Positions 47,026 to 55,387 are shown, counted from the stretch's first letter. The stretch: DNA of 64,000 nucleotides from Solobacterium sp. (GCA_017459725.1 JAFUCL010000034.1:1-64000); one strand, 5' to 3'. A program made the numbers and translations. Notes: generated by a model not told the origin, from the letters alone.

Positions 47026-47900
47026 TCCTTGGCTGTCACGTACGCATGAATGCACCTGATTATGTGTTCAGAAGTGTACAGGAAGCGCTGGACTACGGCG
47101 CCAATGCCCTCATGCTGTATACAGGTGCACCGCAGAATACCAAGCGTGTACCGACAGAGAAACTGAAGATCAGCGAAGGTCTGGATCTGCTCAAAGAGAA
47201 CGGGATTGCACCGGAGCGGATCATCGTGCACGCGCCGTATCTGATCAATCCGGCCAATTCAGTCAAACCTGAAGTGGCAGAACTGGCTGTGGAATTCCTG
47301 CAGAGTGAGATCAAGCGTACGGCTGCCATCGGAGCTTCTTATATCGTGCTGCATCCGGGTTCATATACCACGACTGATCTTGAGACCGGTATTCAGACCG
47401 TAATCGAGCAGCTGAACAGAATCACCGATATCCCTGAAGGAATTATTATCTGCCTTGAAACAATGGCAGGAAAGGGCAGTGAGGTCGGTTCACACCCGGA
47501 AGAGCTGGCACAGATCATAGAAGGTCTGCACAGTCCGGAACATTACGGTATCTGTCTTGATACCTGTCATATGAATGATGCCGGATATGATATCAGTGAC
47601 TTTGACGGTATTCTGGACAGAATCGATTCTGTACTGGGACTTGAAAATCTGAAAGTCATTCATCTGAATGATTCCAAGAATCCGTGCGGAGCCCGCAAGG
47701 ACAGACACGAGAACATCGGCTTCGGCACCATCGGATTTGACAATCTGTATGCGGTTGCCATGAATAAACGTACGGAGGGAATTGCCAAGATTCTGGAAAC
47801 ACCATATGTCGACGGAGAACCGCCGTACAAACAGGAAATTGCAATGCTGAGAAGCGGAACATTTGATCCGCAGGCCCTTACGAAAAAAGCAGGCAGCTGA
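47022..47900 (+). CDS. nfo: Endonuclease IV
   Basis: AP endonuclease of base excision repair with a TIM barrel and three zinc ions. Visible metal-site motifs are HAPYLINPAN, LHPGSYTT, CLETMAGKG, CLDTCHMNDAGYD, HLNDSKNPCGARKDRHENIG. 292 aa. ATGA overlap with the helicase gene. The stop abuts the convergent ispG stop inside a shared hairpin. Confidence 0.96.
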   Translation: MILGCHVRMNAPDYVFRSVQEALDYGANALMLYTGAPQNTKRVPTEKLKISEGLDLLKENGIAPERIIVHAPYLINPANSVKPEVAELAVEFLQSEIKRTAAIGASYIVLHPGSYTTTDLETGIQTVIEQLNRITDIPEGIIICLETMAGKGSEVGSHPEELAQIIEGLHSPEHYGICLDTCHMNDAGYDISDFDGILDRIDSVLGLENLKVIHLNDSKNPCGARKDRHENIGFGTIGFDNLYAVAMNKRTEGIAKILETPYVDGEPPYKQEIAMLRSGTFDPQALTKKAGS

Positions 47901-47918
47901 TCAGTTGCCTGCATTTCT
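47884..47918. terminator. Hairpin shared by nfo and ispG across both stop codons
   Basis: GCAGGCA-GCTGATCAGT-TGCCTGC; the abutting stops form the central TGATCA. The minus strand has a T6 tail (ispG); the plus strand has a weaker ATTTCTT. Confidence 0.85.
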
Positions 47919-48977
47919 TCTTTCTGCAAGGATTGCTTCGATTTCGTTTTTCAGGGATGCTGCAAGTTCATTCTGCGGAACCGTGCGGACGATTTCACCG
48001 TGACGGAAGAGAATGCCTGAATCACTGCCGCCGGCGATGCCTACATCAGCACGTGATGCTTCCTGGATGCCGTTTACGGGGCAGCCCATGACTGCAACCG
48101 TTATATCGGAGTGAATACCGGCCAGGTAGTCCTCCATCTCACGGACAATCGGCAGCATATCGTACTGAATGCGTCCGCATGTCGGGCAGGCAATCAGATC
48201 CGGTACATCATCATACAGGTTGAAGCATTTCAGCAGTTTCTTGGCAATGATCAGTTCATCTTTCGGAGGTGCGGAAACACTGACGCGGATTGTATCACCG
48301 ATACCGTCATAGAGAAGTGTTCCCAGCGCTGCGGAAGATTTAACTGCGCTTTCCGTAAAGCCGCCGGCTTCGGTAACGCCGAGGTGCAGAGGATATCTGT
48401 AGTGCTCTGCAGCAGCTTTGTACACATTGATTGTGAGCAGGGGATCGCTTGATTTGAAGGAAAGGCAGATATCTTCAAAGCCGAGATCCTCCAGGATCTT
48501 AACGTGACGGTCGGCACTGGCAATCATGGCTTCAGGGCACGGTCCGCCGTACTGTTCCAGGAACTGTTTCTCCAGGGAACCGGAATTGATGCCAATCCGG
48601 ATCGGTACATGTCTTTCCTGGCATGCCCGTACAACTGCTTCGGTATGCTCTGCGGAGCCGATATTGCCGGGATTGATTCTTACCGCATCCACACCGCCTT
48701 CGAGTGAAATAAGGGCAAGTCTGTAGTTGAAATGGATATCCGCTACAAGGGGAACGGAAGTGCGTGCTTTGATATCGGCAATGGCACGTGCATCAGCTTC
48801 ATCGAGCACTGCTGTTCTGACAATTTCACAGCCGTGTTCAGCCAGTTCGTTGATCTGGGCAACTGAAGCATCGACGTCTTTTGCCGGAACGTTGGTCATC
48901 GACTGCAGGACGCATCTGTTCTGTCCGCCGATCTGTATACCGCCTACAAATATAGGTCTTGTTTCTGTTCTTTTCAT
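47901..48977 (-). CDS. ispG: HMBPP synthase IspG
   Basis: 4Fe-4S enzyme converting MEcPP to HMBPP in the MEP pathway. TIM-barrel part with SMTNVPAKDVDASVAQI and ADIHFNYRLAL. The cluster domain has CPTCGRIQYD and MGCPVNGIQEASRADVGIAGG. 358 aa. GGGAGAAAC precedes the ATG. Together with ispH it shows the organism uses the MEP route. Confidence 0.96.
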   Translation of the reverse strand: MKRTETRPIFVGGIQIGGQNRCVLQSMTNVPAKDVDASVAQINELAEHGCEIVRTAVLDEADARAIADIKARTSVPLVADIHFNYRLALISLEGGVDAVRINPGNIGSAEHTEAVVRACQERHVPIRIGINSGSLEKQFLEQYGGPCPEAMIASADRHVKILEDLGFEDICLSFKSSDPLLTINVYKAAAEHYRYPLHLGVTEAGGFTESAVKSSAALGTLLYDGIGDTIRVSVSAPPKDELIIAKKLLKCFNLYDDVPDLIACPTCGRIQYDMLPIVREMEDYLAGIHSDITVAVMGCPVNGIQEASRADVGIAGGSDSGILFRHGEIVRTVPQNELAASLKNEIEAILAERRNAGN

Positions 48978-49048
48978 ATGTTTCTCCCTGCATAATATAT
49001 TAGCTCAATCCGTTGATAAATGCATCCGGACATGCCTGTGAATAGTTC

Positions 49049-49077
49049 TTGGAAATTATTTGGTCTTATGTTATACT
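49049..49077 (+). promoter_or_regulatory. rpmG promoter
   Basis: TTGGAA (49049-49054), 17 nt, TATACT (49072-49077) with TG one base upstream. Confidence 0.8.
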
Positions 49078-49105
49078 CGTTTATGCGAAACAGGAGGGTT
49101 CAGGA

Positions 49106-49258
49106 ATGCCAAGAGAGAATATCACATTCAAGTGCTCTGAATGCGGTGAAGAAAACTACATCGGCACAAGAAATAAGCGGAAGCATACTGAAAAGATGGA
49201 AATCAAAAAGTACTGCCCGAGATGCAATAAGAAGACTGTGCATAAGGAGAAAAAATAA
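49106..49258 (+). CDS. rpmG: 50S ribosomal protein bL33, zinc-binding form
   Basis: 50 aa. Zinc ribbon C10-x2-C13 and C37-x2-C40, so the zinc-containing (C+) paralogue that Bacillota replace under zinc limitation with a C- form. ATG 49106 follows CAGGAGGG. The frame to 49049 includes the promoter and is rejected. Terminator overlaps the stop. Confidence 0.96.
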   Translation: MPRENITFKCSECGEENYIGTRNKRKHTEKMEIKKYCPRCNKKTVHKEKK

Positions 49259-49278
49259 CCATTCGTGGTTATTTTTTG
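49250..49278 (+). terminator. rpmG terminator across the stop codon
   Basis: AAAAATAACCA-TTCG-TGGTTATTTTT; includes the TAA stop. Confidence 0.9.
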
Positions 49279-49287
49279 TAGGTACAT

Positions 49288-49908
49288 ATGAGAGTGGATA
49301 CTCTGCCGATCGGCAAATATGAAGAGAACATATATGTTCTGCATGAAGACAGGCACGTACTGATCATTGATCCCGGTATGTATGCGAAGCGTATTGCCGA
49401 GAAGATTGAAAAAGATGAGACAGTCGATGCAATCATCCTGACCCATGGCCATGATGACCATACAGGGGCTGTGGATGATCTTGTGGATCTGTATCACTGC
49501 GATGTGTATATACATCCGGCTGATAAACTGCTTGCGACAATGCGCGGTTCAGCGTTCAGCGGCGGCAGTGAAACACCGATCTATTCTCCCGTAAAGGATC
49601 TCGTGGAAGGTGAAACGGATATCGGAACCTTTCATCTGGAAATCTACAGCACACCCGGTCATACAGCCGGAAGTATAATGATCCGGTATAAGAATATTCT
49701 GTTTACCGGAGATACACTGTTTGCGGGAACCGTAGGAAGAACAGATCTGTTTTCCGGTGATGAGACCATGATGATGCATTCACTCGGAAAGATACGCAGT
49801 ATGCGTGCCGATCTTACGGTATATCCGGGACACGGTCCTTCCACAACAATTGCCCAGGAGAGACTGGTGAATCCATATCTGCACATGATCAATGCGGCTT
49901 ATGACTGA
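49288..49908 (+). CDS. MBL-fold hydrolase, glyoxalase II-like (YqgX-like)
   Basis: 206 aa. Metal motif THGHDDHTGAV, then PGHTAGS, FTGDTLFAGTVGRTD and PGHGPST. It resembles B. subtilis YqgX, which lies near comG, as here. Substrate unknown; hydroxyacylglutathione-type or bacillithiol-linked thioesters are possible. AGGT lies 5 nt before the ATG. Its terminator starts in the last codons. Confidence 0.88.
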   Translation: MRVDTLPIGKYEENIYVLHEDRHVLIIDPGMYAKRIAEKIEKDETVDAIILTHGHDDHTGAVDDLVDLYHCDVYIHPADKLLATMRGSAFSGGSETPIYSPVKDLVEGETDIGTFHLEIYSTPGHTAGSIMIRYKNILFTGDTLFAGTVGRTDLFSGDETMMMHSLGKIRSMRADLTVYPGHGPSTTIAQERLVNPYLHMINAAYD

Positions 49909-49922
49909 GCCGCATTTTTTTA
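49891..49922 (+). terminator. MBL hydrolase terminator
   Basis: AATGCGGCT-TATGACTG-AGCCGCATT then T7; the stop codon lies in the loop and the comGG stop sits at its far edge. Confidence 0.9.
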
Positions 49923-50252
49923 TCGGATAACACTGTAATCATAGACGCTGCTGTGGTCCGCATTCAGAGCAATGATGATTTGTTCAGGAACGTCTCCACC
50001 TGTATGAACGATGATCTCTGAGCCCATACAGTTCCAGGAAGCAGGGCAGCTGCGCTCTTCCTCGGGTTCAGACAGCCAGCATTTCACTTCCAGCAGGATT
50101 CTGTTTTCCTCCGCAAGACATGAATTGATGTCCTCAAGACGGGACAGGGCATCCATACGGTTTCGGCAGTTGATCAGCTGTACCGATATCAGTGCGGCGA
50201 TTTCCAGAAACAGGATGAAGTAATAGGCAGAGATGAAGCCTTTCTTATTCAT
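49920..50252 (-). CDS. comGG: ComGG-like minor pseudopilin
   Basis: 110 aa, last gene of the comG operon. Opens MNKKGFISAYYFILFLE: a prepilin-like leader ending in Gly and a hydrophobic helix without Glu at +5, as is usual for ComGG. The rest is poorly conserved, with three Cys. Named by position and N-terminus. Overlaps comGF by 8 nt. Confidence 0.7.
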   Translation of the reverse strand: MNKKGFISAYYFILFLEIAALISVQLINCRNRMDALSRLEDINSCLAEENRILLEVKCWLSEPEEERSCPASWNCMGSEIIVHTGGDVPEQIIIALNADHSSVYDYSVIR

Positions 50253-50640
50253 GGACGAGCGCTCGTGTATATTCTTTTTCTTTTCTTGTGTAGCGGACAT
50301 AGATAATACCTGCCTGTTCATAGAAGTTCACAGTATCTGTTTCGGTCAGGAAGATAACGGTTCCCGGCTTCATGATCAGCTTATTGTTGATATTGCACAG
50401 CTGCCAGTCCTGTTCGTGGTATGTGAAGGCAAGCGTACCGTTATCGATATGGTAATTGTCCGAGACAATCAGTATATGCCGAAGCTGGGCCAGGGCGGTT
50501 TCATCCTGTATATCGGCCGGGAAGATGACGGCATTGTACAGCAGTCCGGCAATGGTCAGGGTGACCGGCAGTGCTGTCAGAATAACCAGCATGGCTGCCG
50601 CAAACTGCTCAATGATCATTCCGCTTCTTCGTGCCCGCAT
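50245..50640 (-). CDS. comGF: ComGF-like pseudopilin
   Basis: 131 aa from ATG 50640. Leader MRARRSG then MIIEQFAAAMLVIL, a prepilin-type helix with Glu at +4 rather than +5. AGGAAGGA lies about 12 nt upstream. ATG 50619 (ATGA with the comGE stop) would remove the leader. The C-terminal beta region is typical of ComGF. Identified mostly by position. Confidence 0.68.
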   Translation of the reverse strand: MRARRSGMIIEQFAAAMLVILTALPVTLTIAGLLYNAVIFPADIQDETALAQLRHILIVSDNYHIDNGTLAFTYHEQDWQLCNINNKLIMKPGTVIFLTETDTVNFYEQAGIIYVRYTRKEKEYTRALVHE

Positions 50641-50825
50641 ACAACCGTGCATCCTTCCTGCAGTGCCTGCGTATAGGTCTTTTCCGCTTCGTCAATCTGC
50701 CGCTCCGTTAAGTCTTTGATAGATAGGGAAGTGCGTACCAGCATCAAGCAGAGTGAAGCAGAGATACTCAACAGTAGCAGTCCGATCAAAGCATCCGGCA
50801 GGATAAATCCCTTATTGCAGGACAA
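50616..50825 (-). CDS. comGE: ComGE-like minor pseudopilin
   Basis: 69 aa, short for the family. MSCNKGFILPDALIGLLLL: prepilin cleavage after Gly, with an acidic residue (Asp) at +5. TTG start at 50825, supported by GGAGG 8 nt upstream. Overlaps comGD and comGF. Confidence 0.68.
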   Translation of the reverse strand: MSCNKGFILPDALIGLLLLSISASLCLMLVRTSLSIKDLTERQIDEAEKTYTQALQEGCTVVCGHEEAE

Positions 50826-51141
50826 GACGGCCGCCTCCGAGTTCTATGATGATGTCTCTGCCTCTGAATGTGATGGGAAGAGTTCTCGCTTTGTTTACGT
50901 TGCCGGCTTCATTGAATGTGACCGTGGGTATCTCAGGATGATCCGGATCGCTGCATTCCGTACGCACGCTTTCATGGATTGCCTGCATCTGGGCGGCCAG
51001 ATACCGGTCAGGGAAGCTGAGAGCTGAATAATCGGTATGCGGCATATGCGTCAGGGTGAGCAGGGTCATGACGGACAGGAGACATACACACATGCATGTT
51101 TCCGCCAGGGTGAAGCCTTTACTGCGCCGATGCCTGTCCAT
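50812..51141 (-). CDS. comGD: ComGD-like pseudopilin
   Basis: 109 aa. Prepilin signature SKGFTLAETCMCVCLL (cleavage after Gly, Glu at +5), followed by a hydrophobic helix with two Cys. ATG 51141 lies inside the end of comGC, suggesting coupling; the longer frame is rejected. Confidence 0.78.
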   Translation of the reverse strand: MDRHRRSKGFTLAETCMCVCLLSVMTLLTLTHMPHTDYSALSFPDRYLAAQMQAIHESVRTECSDPDHPEIPTVTFNEAGNVNKARTLPITFRGRDIIIELGGGRLVLQ

Positions 51142-51421
51142 TGGTAACCGCAATCCGTCTGCCGCCGCTGCAGACAGCCTGTTCCTCACTAAGATATCCG
51201 GCACTGATCAGATCCGCCACCGAACCGGGATTCTCATCATGTTCCAGCCTGTACTGCAGAACGGCAGCGTCAACCACCTTGACCTGTGCGTTGCATCCTT
51301 TTTCTTCGACTACGGAGAGAACCTTCTGGATATTCGGTATGGTCAGCAGAAACAGTATGGAGACAATGGTTATTACAACAACCATTTCAAGAAGCGTAAA
51401 ACCTTGTTTCAATTTATTCAT
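51119..51421 (-). CDS. comGC: Major competence pseudopilin ComGC
   Basis: 100 aa. Classic type IV prepilin N-terminus KQGFTLLEMVVVITIVSIL with Glu at +5. Two cysteines (EEKGCNAQ and QAVCSGG) fit the intramolecular disulfide known in B. subtilis ComGC. AAAAGGAG precedes the ATG. Builds the DNA-uptake pilus after cleavage by a prepilin peptidase, which is not in this window. Confidence 0.92.
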   Translation of the reverse strand: MNKLKQGFTLLEMVVVITIVSILFLLTIPNIQKVLSVVEEKGCNAQVKVVDAAVLQYRLEHDENPGSVADLISAGYLSEEQAVCSGGRRIAVTNGQASAQ

Positions 51422-51434
51422 AACAACTCCTTTT

Positions 51435-52508
51435 CTAAATCTGTGTAAGCATTGAAAGAGGAAGAAGCAGCACCTGATACACAATGATCAGAATGGCACC
51501 GATGAGAATGTAGGCACCTGCCTGCATGACTCCCGCGAGACGTTTAAGACGGATGGCAATGCGGTCAGCGCTGATCTTCAGATAGCTTTCCAGAATCTCT
51601 TCTGATTCCGATGTATAGACGGCAATCCGGAACAGCCGTACCAGCAGGGAATCCATGAAGGGCTGATCTACGGCATTCTCAAATGAAGTGCCTGAATACA
51701 GTGCATTGTCGATCTGCTTTGCGGCATACCGTATCAGCGCTCTGTCCGGCAAACCGCCGATCACTGCCAGTGTTTCTTTGGTCGAGAGACCTGTACGGAT
51801 GCATTCCAGGTAATAGCGTATGAATTCTGCGGATACACTCTGTGTCCAGAGGTTTCCGGAGAGATGTTTCTCCAGGAAAAGAAACAGGCGTATTCTACGT
51901 TCATCGTTTCTGAGCAGTACAAAGGATGCACATGCTGTAACAGCGATCAGCACCGTCAGGATCAACAGACAGTCCGTAAGCACTTCGACTGTGCGGAAGG
52001 AATCTGTGTTATCCGTATAAGCGGAAAAGATGCCCCGCAGAGACGGCAGACAGACACTGCTGAAGAGGAATACACCTGCACATGTACCGGCAAGCAGAAG
52101 GCCCGGATACAGCATGTTCTTCAGGATGATGCTGCGGTTATCATCGCGGTATGCTGCCAGCTTTACCGAGAGGGCAATGCTATCGCGGAAGGAAGTGATG
52201 CGGATGAATGACTTCAGGAAACGCCGGTAACGGGAAGGCGCAAAGGGGACAAAGAATTCCTCGGGACGCTGTCCTTTCTGCAGCCGGTGCTCAATGATGC
52301 GGAAGGCATTGCGGTTGCGGGATGAGGCAAGCAGACGCATTGTTTCCGGAAGGGAGAAGCCTGCCTGCAGAAGTCTGGATATGCTTTCATAGTCGATGCG
52401 GTCAAGGGAGATCCGCCGCCGCTTCTTCCGGCGCAATCGTGCCTTCTTTGACAGCCGCTTCAATACGCCTGCGGAGGGAAATGAAGTTTCCGCTGTGCCT
52501 GTGCTCAT
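51435..52508 (-). CDS. comGB: Competence pilus membrane protein ComGB
   Basis: GspF/PilC-type platform protein of the pilus assembly machine. About 357 aa with three transmembrane segments (near 130-155, 185-205 and 330-355). The start is uncertain: ATG 52508 would overlap comGA by 107 nt with GGAGGTGA 12 nt upstream, while TTG 52436 after AAGAAGG gives a 35-nt overlap and drops a Lys/Arg-rich head. Confidence 0.85.
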   Translation of the reverse strand: MSTGTAETSFPSAGVLKRLSKKARLRRKKRRRISLDRIDYESISRLLQAGFSLPETMRLLASSRNRNAFRIIEHRLQKGQRPEEFFVPFAPSRYRRFLKSFIRITSFRDSIALSVKLAAYRDDNRSIILKNMLYPGLLLAGTCAGVFLFSSVCLPSLRGIFSAYTDNTDSFRTVEVLTDCLLILTVLIAVTACASFVLLRNDERRIRLFLFLEKHLSGNLWTQSVSAEFIRYYLECIRTGLSTKETLAVIGGLPDRALIRYAAKQIDNALYSGTSFENAVDQPFMDSLLVRLFRIAVYTSESEEILESYLKISADRIAIRLKRLAGVMQAGAYILIGAILIIVYQVLLLPLSMLTQI

Positions 52509-53379
52509 TGAAATAAAGCGTCACCTCCTGTGCATCCATAATTTCGTACAGACATACAGTTTCTTTCTTAATACCCGGATATAAGCGCTGGCATGACATG
52601 CCGGTCAGCACTTCGCGCAGCTGACTTTCGGATACACCGAGATCCTTCATACGCTCAATGGTTCCGCTGCAGTCCGAAGCATGTATGGTCGATAAGACCA
52701 GGTGTCCGGTCAGGGCACACCGGACAGCCATTTCCGCAGCCGTATCATCACGGATCTCACCGATCATGATGATGTCGGGATCGTGCCGCATAAGCTGCTT
52801 GATGCCTTCCGCGTACCCGAAGTTCTGCCGTTCATTGATCTGCAGCTGCACATACCGTTCTGAATACACCTCAACCGGATCTTCAAGAGTAAAGATCTTC
52901 TTGTTTTCCGCTTCGTTGAGAATGGTATAAAGGGTTGTGGTTTTGCCGCTTCCGGTCGGTCCGGAAAACAGAACCAGTCCGTCACGCACTGTACAGAGAT
53001 GTTTCATCCAGGATCTTTGCGAAGGACTGTCCGTGAGATCATCTATACGGAGTGTGTGATGGTTGTTCAGAATGCGCAGAACGCCGCTGGCGAGCCTGTA
53101 GCCGCTGATGATTGCCATACGGAGGGAAAGTTTCCTGCCATCCACAACTGCTTCAAAACGGCCTGTCTGCGGCTGCAGAATACGTGATACATCCAGGTCT
53201 GCGCGGTACAGCAGATACCGGAAGAAACGGATATCAGCACCGAGGTTTTCTACCCGGCACATCTTTCCTCGTACACGCATGGATACTTCCACCTGATCAT
53301 CCGCACGCACATCCAGGTGGATGTCAGTCACACCGTATTCAAGAGCGATCCGCAGGCAGAGAATAAGAATATCTTCCAT
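52402..53379 (-). CDS. comGA: Competence ATPase ComGA
   Basis: GspE/PilB-type secretion ATPase powering pilus assembly; 325 aa, the shortened form typical of ComGA. Walker A is FSGPTGSGKTTTLY, the Asp box FTLEDPVEV, Walker B DIIMIGEIRD and the His box ALTGHLVLSTIHA. ATG 53379 follows AAGGGAG; the longer frame upstream crosses the intergenic region. First gene of comGA-GG. I see no clear ComK box or ComX box upstream. Confidence 0.93.
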   Translation of the reverse strand: MEDILILCLRIALEYGVTDIHLDVRADDQVEVSMRVRGKMCRVENLGADIRFFRYLLYRADLDVSRILQPQTGRFEAVVDGRKLSLRMAIISGYRLASGVLRILNNHHTLRIDDLTDSPSQRSWMKHLCTVRDGLVLFSGPTGSGKTTTLYTILNEAENKKIFTLEDPVEVYSERYVQLQINERQNFGYAEGIKQLMRHDPDIIMIGEIRDDTAAEMAVRCALTGHLVLSTIHASDCSGTIERMKDLGVSESQLREVLTGMSCQRLYPGIKKETVCLYEIMDAQEVTLYFNEHRHSGNFISLRRRIEAAVKEGTIAPEEAAADLP

Positions 53380-53473
53380 GAGTGCTCCCTTCACACTGAA
53401 TATTGTCCGGATACATGGAGATTCCCCGCCGAAAACACAGAATTTATGCATGTACAGGGTAATGGTGTTCACG

Positions 53474-53501
53474 TTGACAAACAGTTGCAATCCAATAAAA
53501 T
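53474..53501 (+). promoter_or_regulatory. efp promoter
   Basis: TTGACA (53474-53479), 16 nt, TAAAAT (53496-53501); consensus -35. Confidence 0.8.
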
Positions 53502-53524
53502 ATATTGAGTAGGAGTGTGAAAAC

Positions 53525-54082
53525 ATGATTATCGTTAATGAACTGAAACCGGGCACATCATTTGAATATGATGGCAATCTGTATAATGTACTCGATATTG
53601 ACCACAATAAAACCGCTATGCGTCAGATGATCATCAAGATCAAAGTCAAGAATCTCCGGACTGGTGTTATCAATGAAATGTCCTTTACCGGCGGTGACAA
53701 GGTAGAACAGGCGCATATCGACCGCAAGGAAATGCAGTACCTCTATGACAGCGGGGAAGCACTGGTATTCATGGATGTTGAAGACTATGACCAGATTGAG
53801 ATCCCTAAGAGCCGTCTTGAATGGGAAATGCAGTTCATGAAACCGAATGACATTGTCTCCGTTACAATGTATGAAGGTGAAATCCTCGGTGTAACGCTGC
53901 CGGATAAAGTAACACTTCAGATCGTTGAATGCGAACAGGCAGTCAAAGGCGACACTGCCACATCCGCCAACAAAAATGCGGTTCTTGAGACAGGACTTCA
54001 GATCAAGGTGCCTCTGTTCATCCAGAACGAGGAAATGGTTGTTGTCTCAACCGCAGACGGCAAGTATTCCGGAAGAGCCTGA
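53525..54082 (+). CDS. efp: Elongation factor P with unusual loop
   Basis: Relieves ribosome stalling at polyproline. 185 aa with the three-domain layout; the C-terminal ends VVSTADGKYSGRA. The beta3-loop that carries the modified residue reads DHNKTAMRQM (26-35): Met32 stands where B. subtilis has Lys32 in PGKG, and Arg33 follows. The known Lys modifications cannot act at position 32. AGGAGTG precedes the ATG. Divergent from comG. Confidence 0.95.
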   Translation: MIIVNELKPGTSFEYDGNLYNVLDIDHNKTAMRQMIIKIKVKNLRTGVINEMSFTGGDKVEQAHIDRKEMQYLYDSGEALVFMDVEDYDQIEIPKSRLEWEMQFMKPNDIVSVTMYEGEILGVTLPDKVTLQIVECEQAVKGDTATSANKNAVLETGLQIKVPLFIQNEEMVVVSTADGKYSGRA

Positions 54083-54088
54083 GTTAAG

Positions 54089-54116
54089 TAAAATGTGCTG
54101 CAGACAGCACATTTTC
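54089..54116 (+). terminator. efp terminator
   Basis: AAAATGTGCTG-CAGA-CAGCACATTTT then CT. Confidence 0.88.
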
Positions 54117-54147
54117 TATGTACATTAATTGATTTAGGGAGAGAGAC

Positions 54148-55146
54148 ATGGACGAAGAAAACACAGAAGAAACTGAGGAATCGGTATCTTTTCAGCCGGA
54201 TTCAGGCAGTGAACAGCCTGTCAGAAAGAAAGGACGCCGCAGAAGAAGAAAAAAGCCTGCACAGACCGACGGAACACCCGTAAAGGAAACGGTACCGGAA
54301 ACGGAAAGCACAGTGGAAGAGCAGAGTGCTGAAGGAGAACAGCCGGCAGCACCGCAGAAGAAGAACCGCAGAAGAAGACGCCGCAAACCGGCAGCTGCCA
54401 GGACACCGTCTTCAGATGAAATAACGCAGGAAGAACAGCCTGCCGAACCGATGCCGGATACGGAAGAGGATGATCTCAGCCGCACCCAGCAGATCACCAC
54501 ATTTGCAGGACTTGCGGAAGACAATACACTTCCGGAGAATATGACTGAAGAAAAACCGGTGAAGAGCAGTCTGATCGATCGTCTGCTGAGACCGGTCTCG
54601 GTCATTGAGCGCAGTGCCCGGGAAAACACGGTATTAAGTGTATTGGGTATTGCATGCGCAATTGGTGTATCCGTGCTTCCGTTTGTATACAAAGCTGCAG
54701 GACTGCTGAATGAAGAAGCATTCTCCTACGTAAGAATGACCTTCTCGGATGCGAGCCTGCTGTGGTTTAAACTGACACTGTTCCTGTTTGCCGGCATTGC
54801 AGCTGCAGACTGGATCCTCACATTGCTTGTGCGCAAAGCCGATTTCGGAAGACTGGTGCGCGGTGAAGGGGCTGCGGCACCTGCCTGTGCGGCTGCGTTC
54901 CTGCTTGCGGGTCTTGTCAATCTTGTCAGCTTCCCGGCGGGAGTTGTCTGTGTCTGCGCTGCCTTTGTGTATACAACGATGCTGCAGAGTGAAGCAGTGC
55001 GCAGAGCAGGGGATGTCAGTGATGAGCGTCTGCCGGTATTGATGCTGGTAAGAACACTTATCGCAGCAGGGATATTCATGCTGATCTTCAGTCTGTTTGA
55101 TACGGATCTGCTGATGATCATGAGAGCACTGTTTCCATTTGAATAA
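54148..55146 (+). CDS. Membrane protein with Arg-rich disordered N-terminus
   Basis: 332 aa. Residues 1-150 are disordered, acidic and Pro-rich but carry two poly-Arg blocks, RKKGRRRRRKK (26-36) and KKNRRRRRRK (71-80). The second half has about five transmembrane helices (roughly 165-190, 205-230, 245-265, 270-290, 305-330). GGGAGAGAG precedes the ATG. A cytoplasmic nucleic-acid or acidic-partner binding head on a membrane platform is a reasonable reading; no family recognised. Own terminator. Confidence 0.75.
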   Translation: MDEENTEETEESVSFQPDSGSEQPVRKKGRRRRRKKPAQTDGTPVKETVPETESTVEEQSAEGEQPAAPQKKNRRRRRRKPAAARTPSSDEITQEEQPAEPMPDTEEDDLSRTQQITTFAGLAEDNTLPENMTEEKPVKSSLIDRLLRPVSVIERSARENTVLSVLGIACAIGVSVLPFVYKAAGLLNEEAFSYVRMTFSDASLLWFKLTLFLFAGIAAADWILTLLVRKADFGRLVRGEGAAAPACAAAFLLAGLVNLVSFPAGVVCVCAAFVYTTMLQSEAVRRAGDVSDERLPVLMLVRTLIAAGIFMLIFSLFDTDLLMIMRALFPFE

Positions 55147-55153
55147 CTGACAG

Positions 55154-55188
55154 AGCGGAATTCACATAGCGAATTCTGCTTTTTTTTG
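55154..55188 (+). terminator. Terminator after the Arg-rich membrane protein gene
   Basis: GCGGAATTC-(7 nt)-GAATTCTGC, one G-T pair, then T8. Confidence 0.88.
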
Positions 55189-55231
55189 TAACAATACTGG
55201 TTACAGTATATTCAAACGTAAAACACTGCAG

Positions 55232-55237
55232 TATACT
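55232..55237 (+). promoter_or_regulatory. Candidate -10 of the ribU transcript
   Basis: TATACT at 55232-55237, about 15 nt before the FMN aptamer; -35 poor. Confidence 0.4.
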
Positions 55238-55251
55238 AAATGTGGTAAAAC

Positions 55252-55380
55252 TCAGGGCAAGGTGAAATTCCTGACCGGCGGTAAACCCCGCGAGGCTGTG
55301 CAAACAGGCAGAATCGGTGCAATTCCGATGGCGACAGTAAAGTCTGGATGGAAGAGTAGATACCTCTTTTCTGTTATACG
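55252..55380 (+). promoter_or_regulatory. FMN riboswitch (RFN element)
   Basis: Highly conserved RFN blocks in order: CAGGGCAAGGTGAAATTCC, TGACCGGCGGTAAA, CCCCGCGA, a GGTGCAATTCC arm, GACAGTAAAGTCTGGATG and GAAGA. FMN binding should end transcription before ribU. Confidence 0.97.
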
Positions 55381-55387
55381 TAAACCC

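Noticed and set aside
53380-53607. 76-codon extension of ComGA into the efp intergenic region
   Set aside because: No ribosome site, and it would run through the efp start and promoter. AAGGGAG precedes the internal ATG that matches ComGA length.
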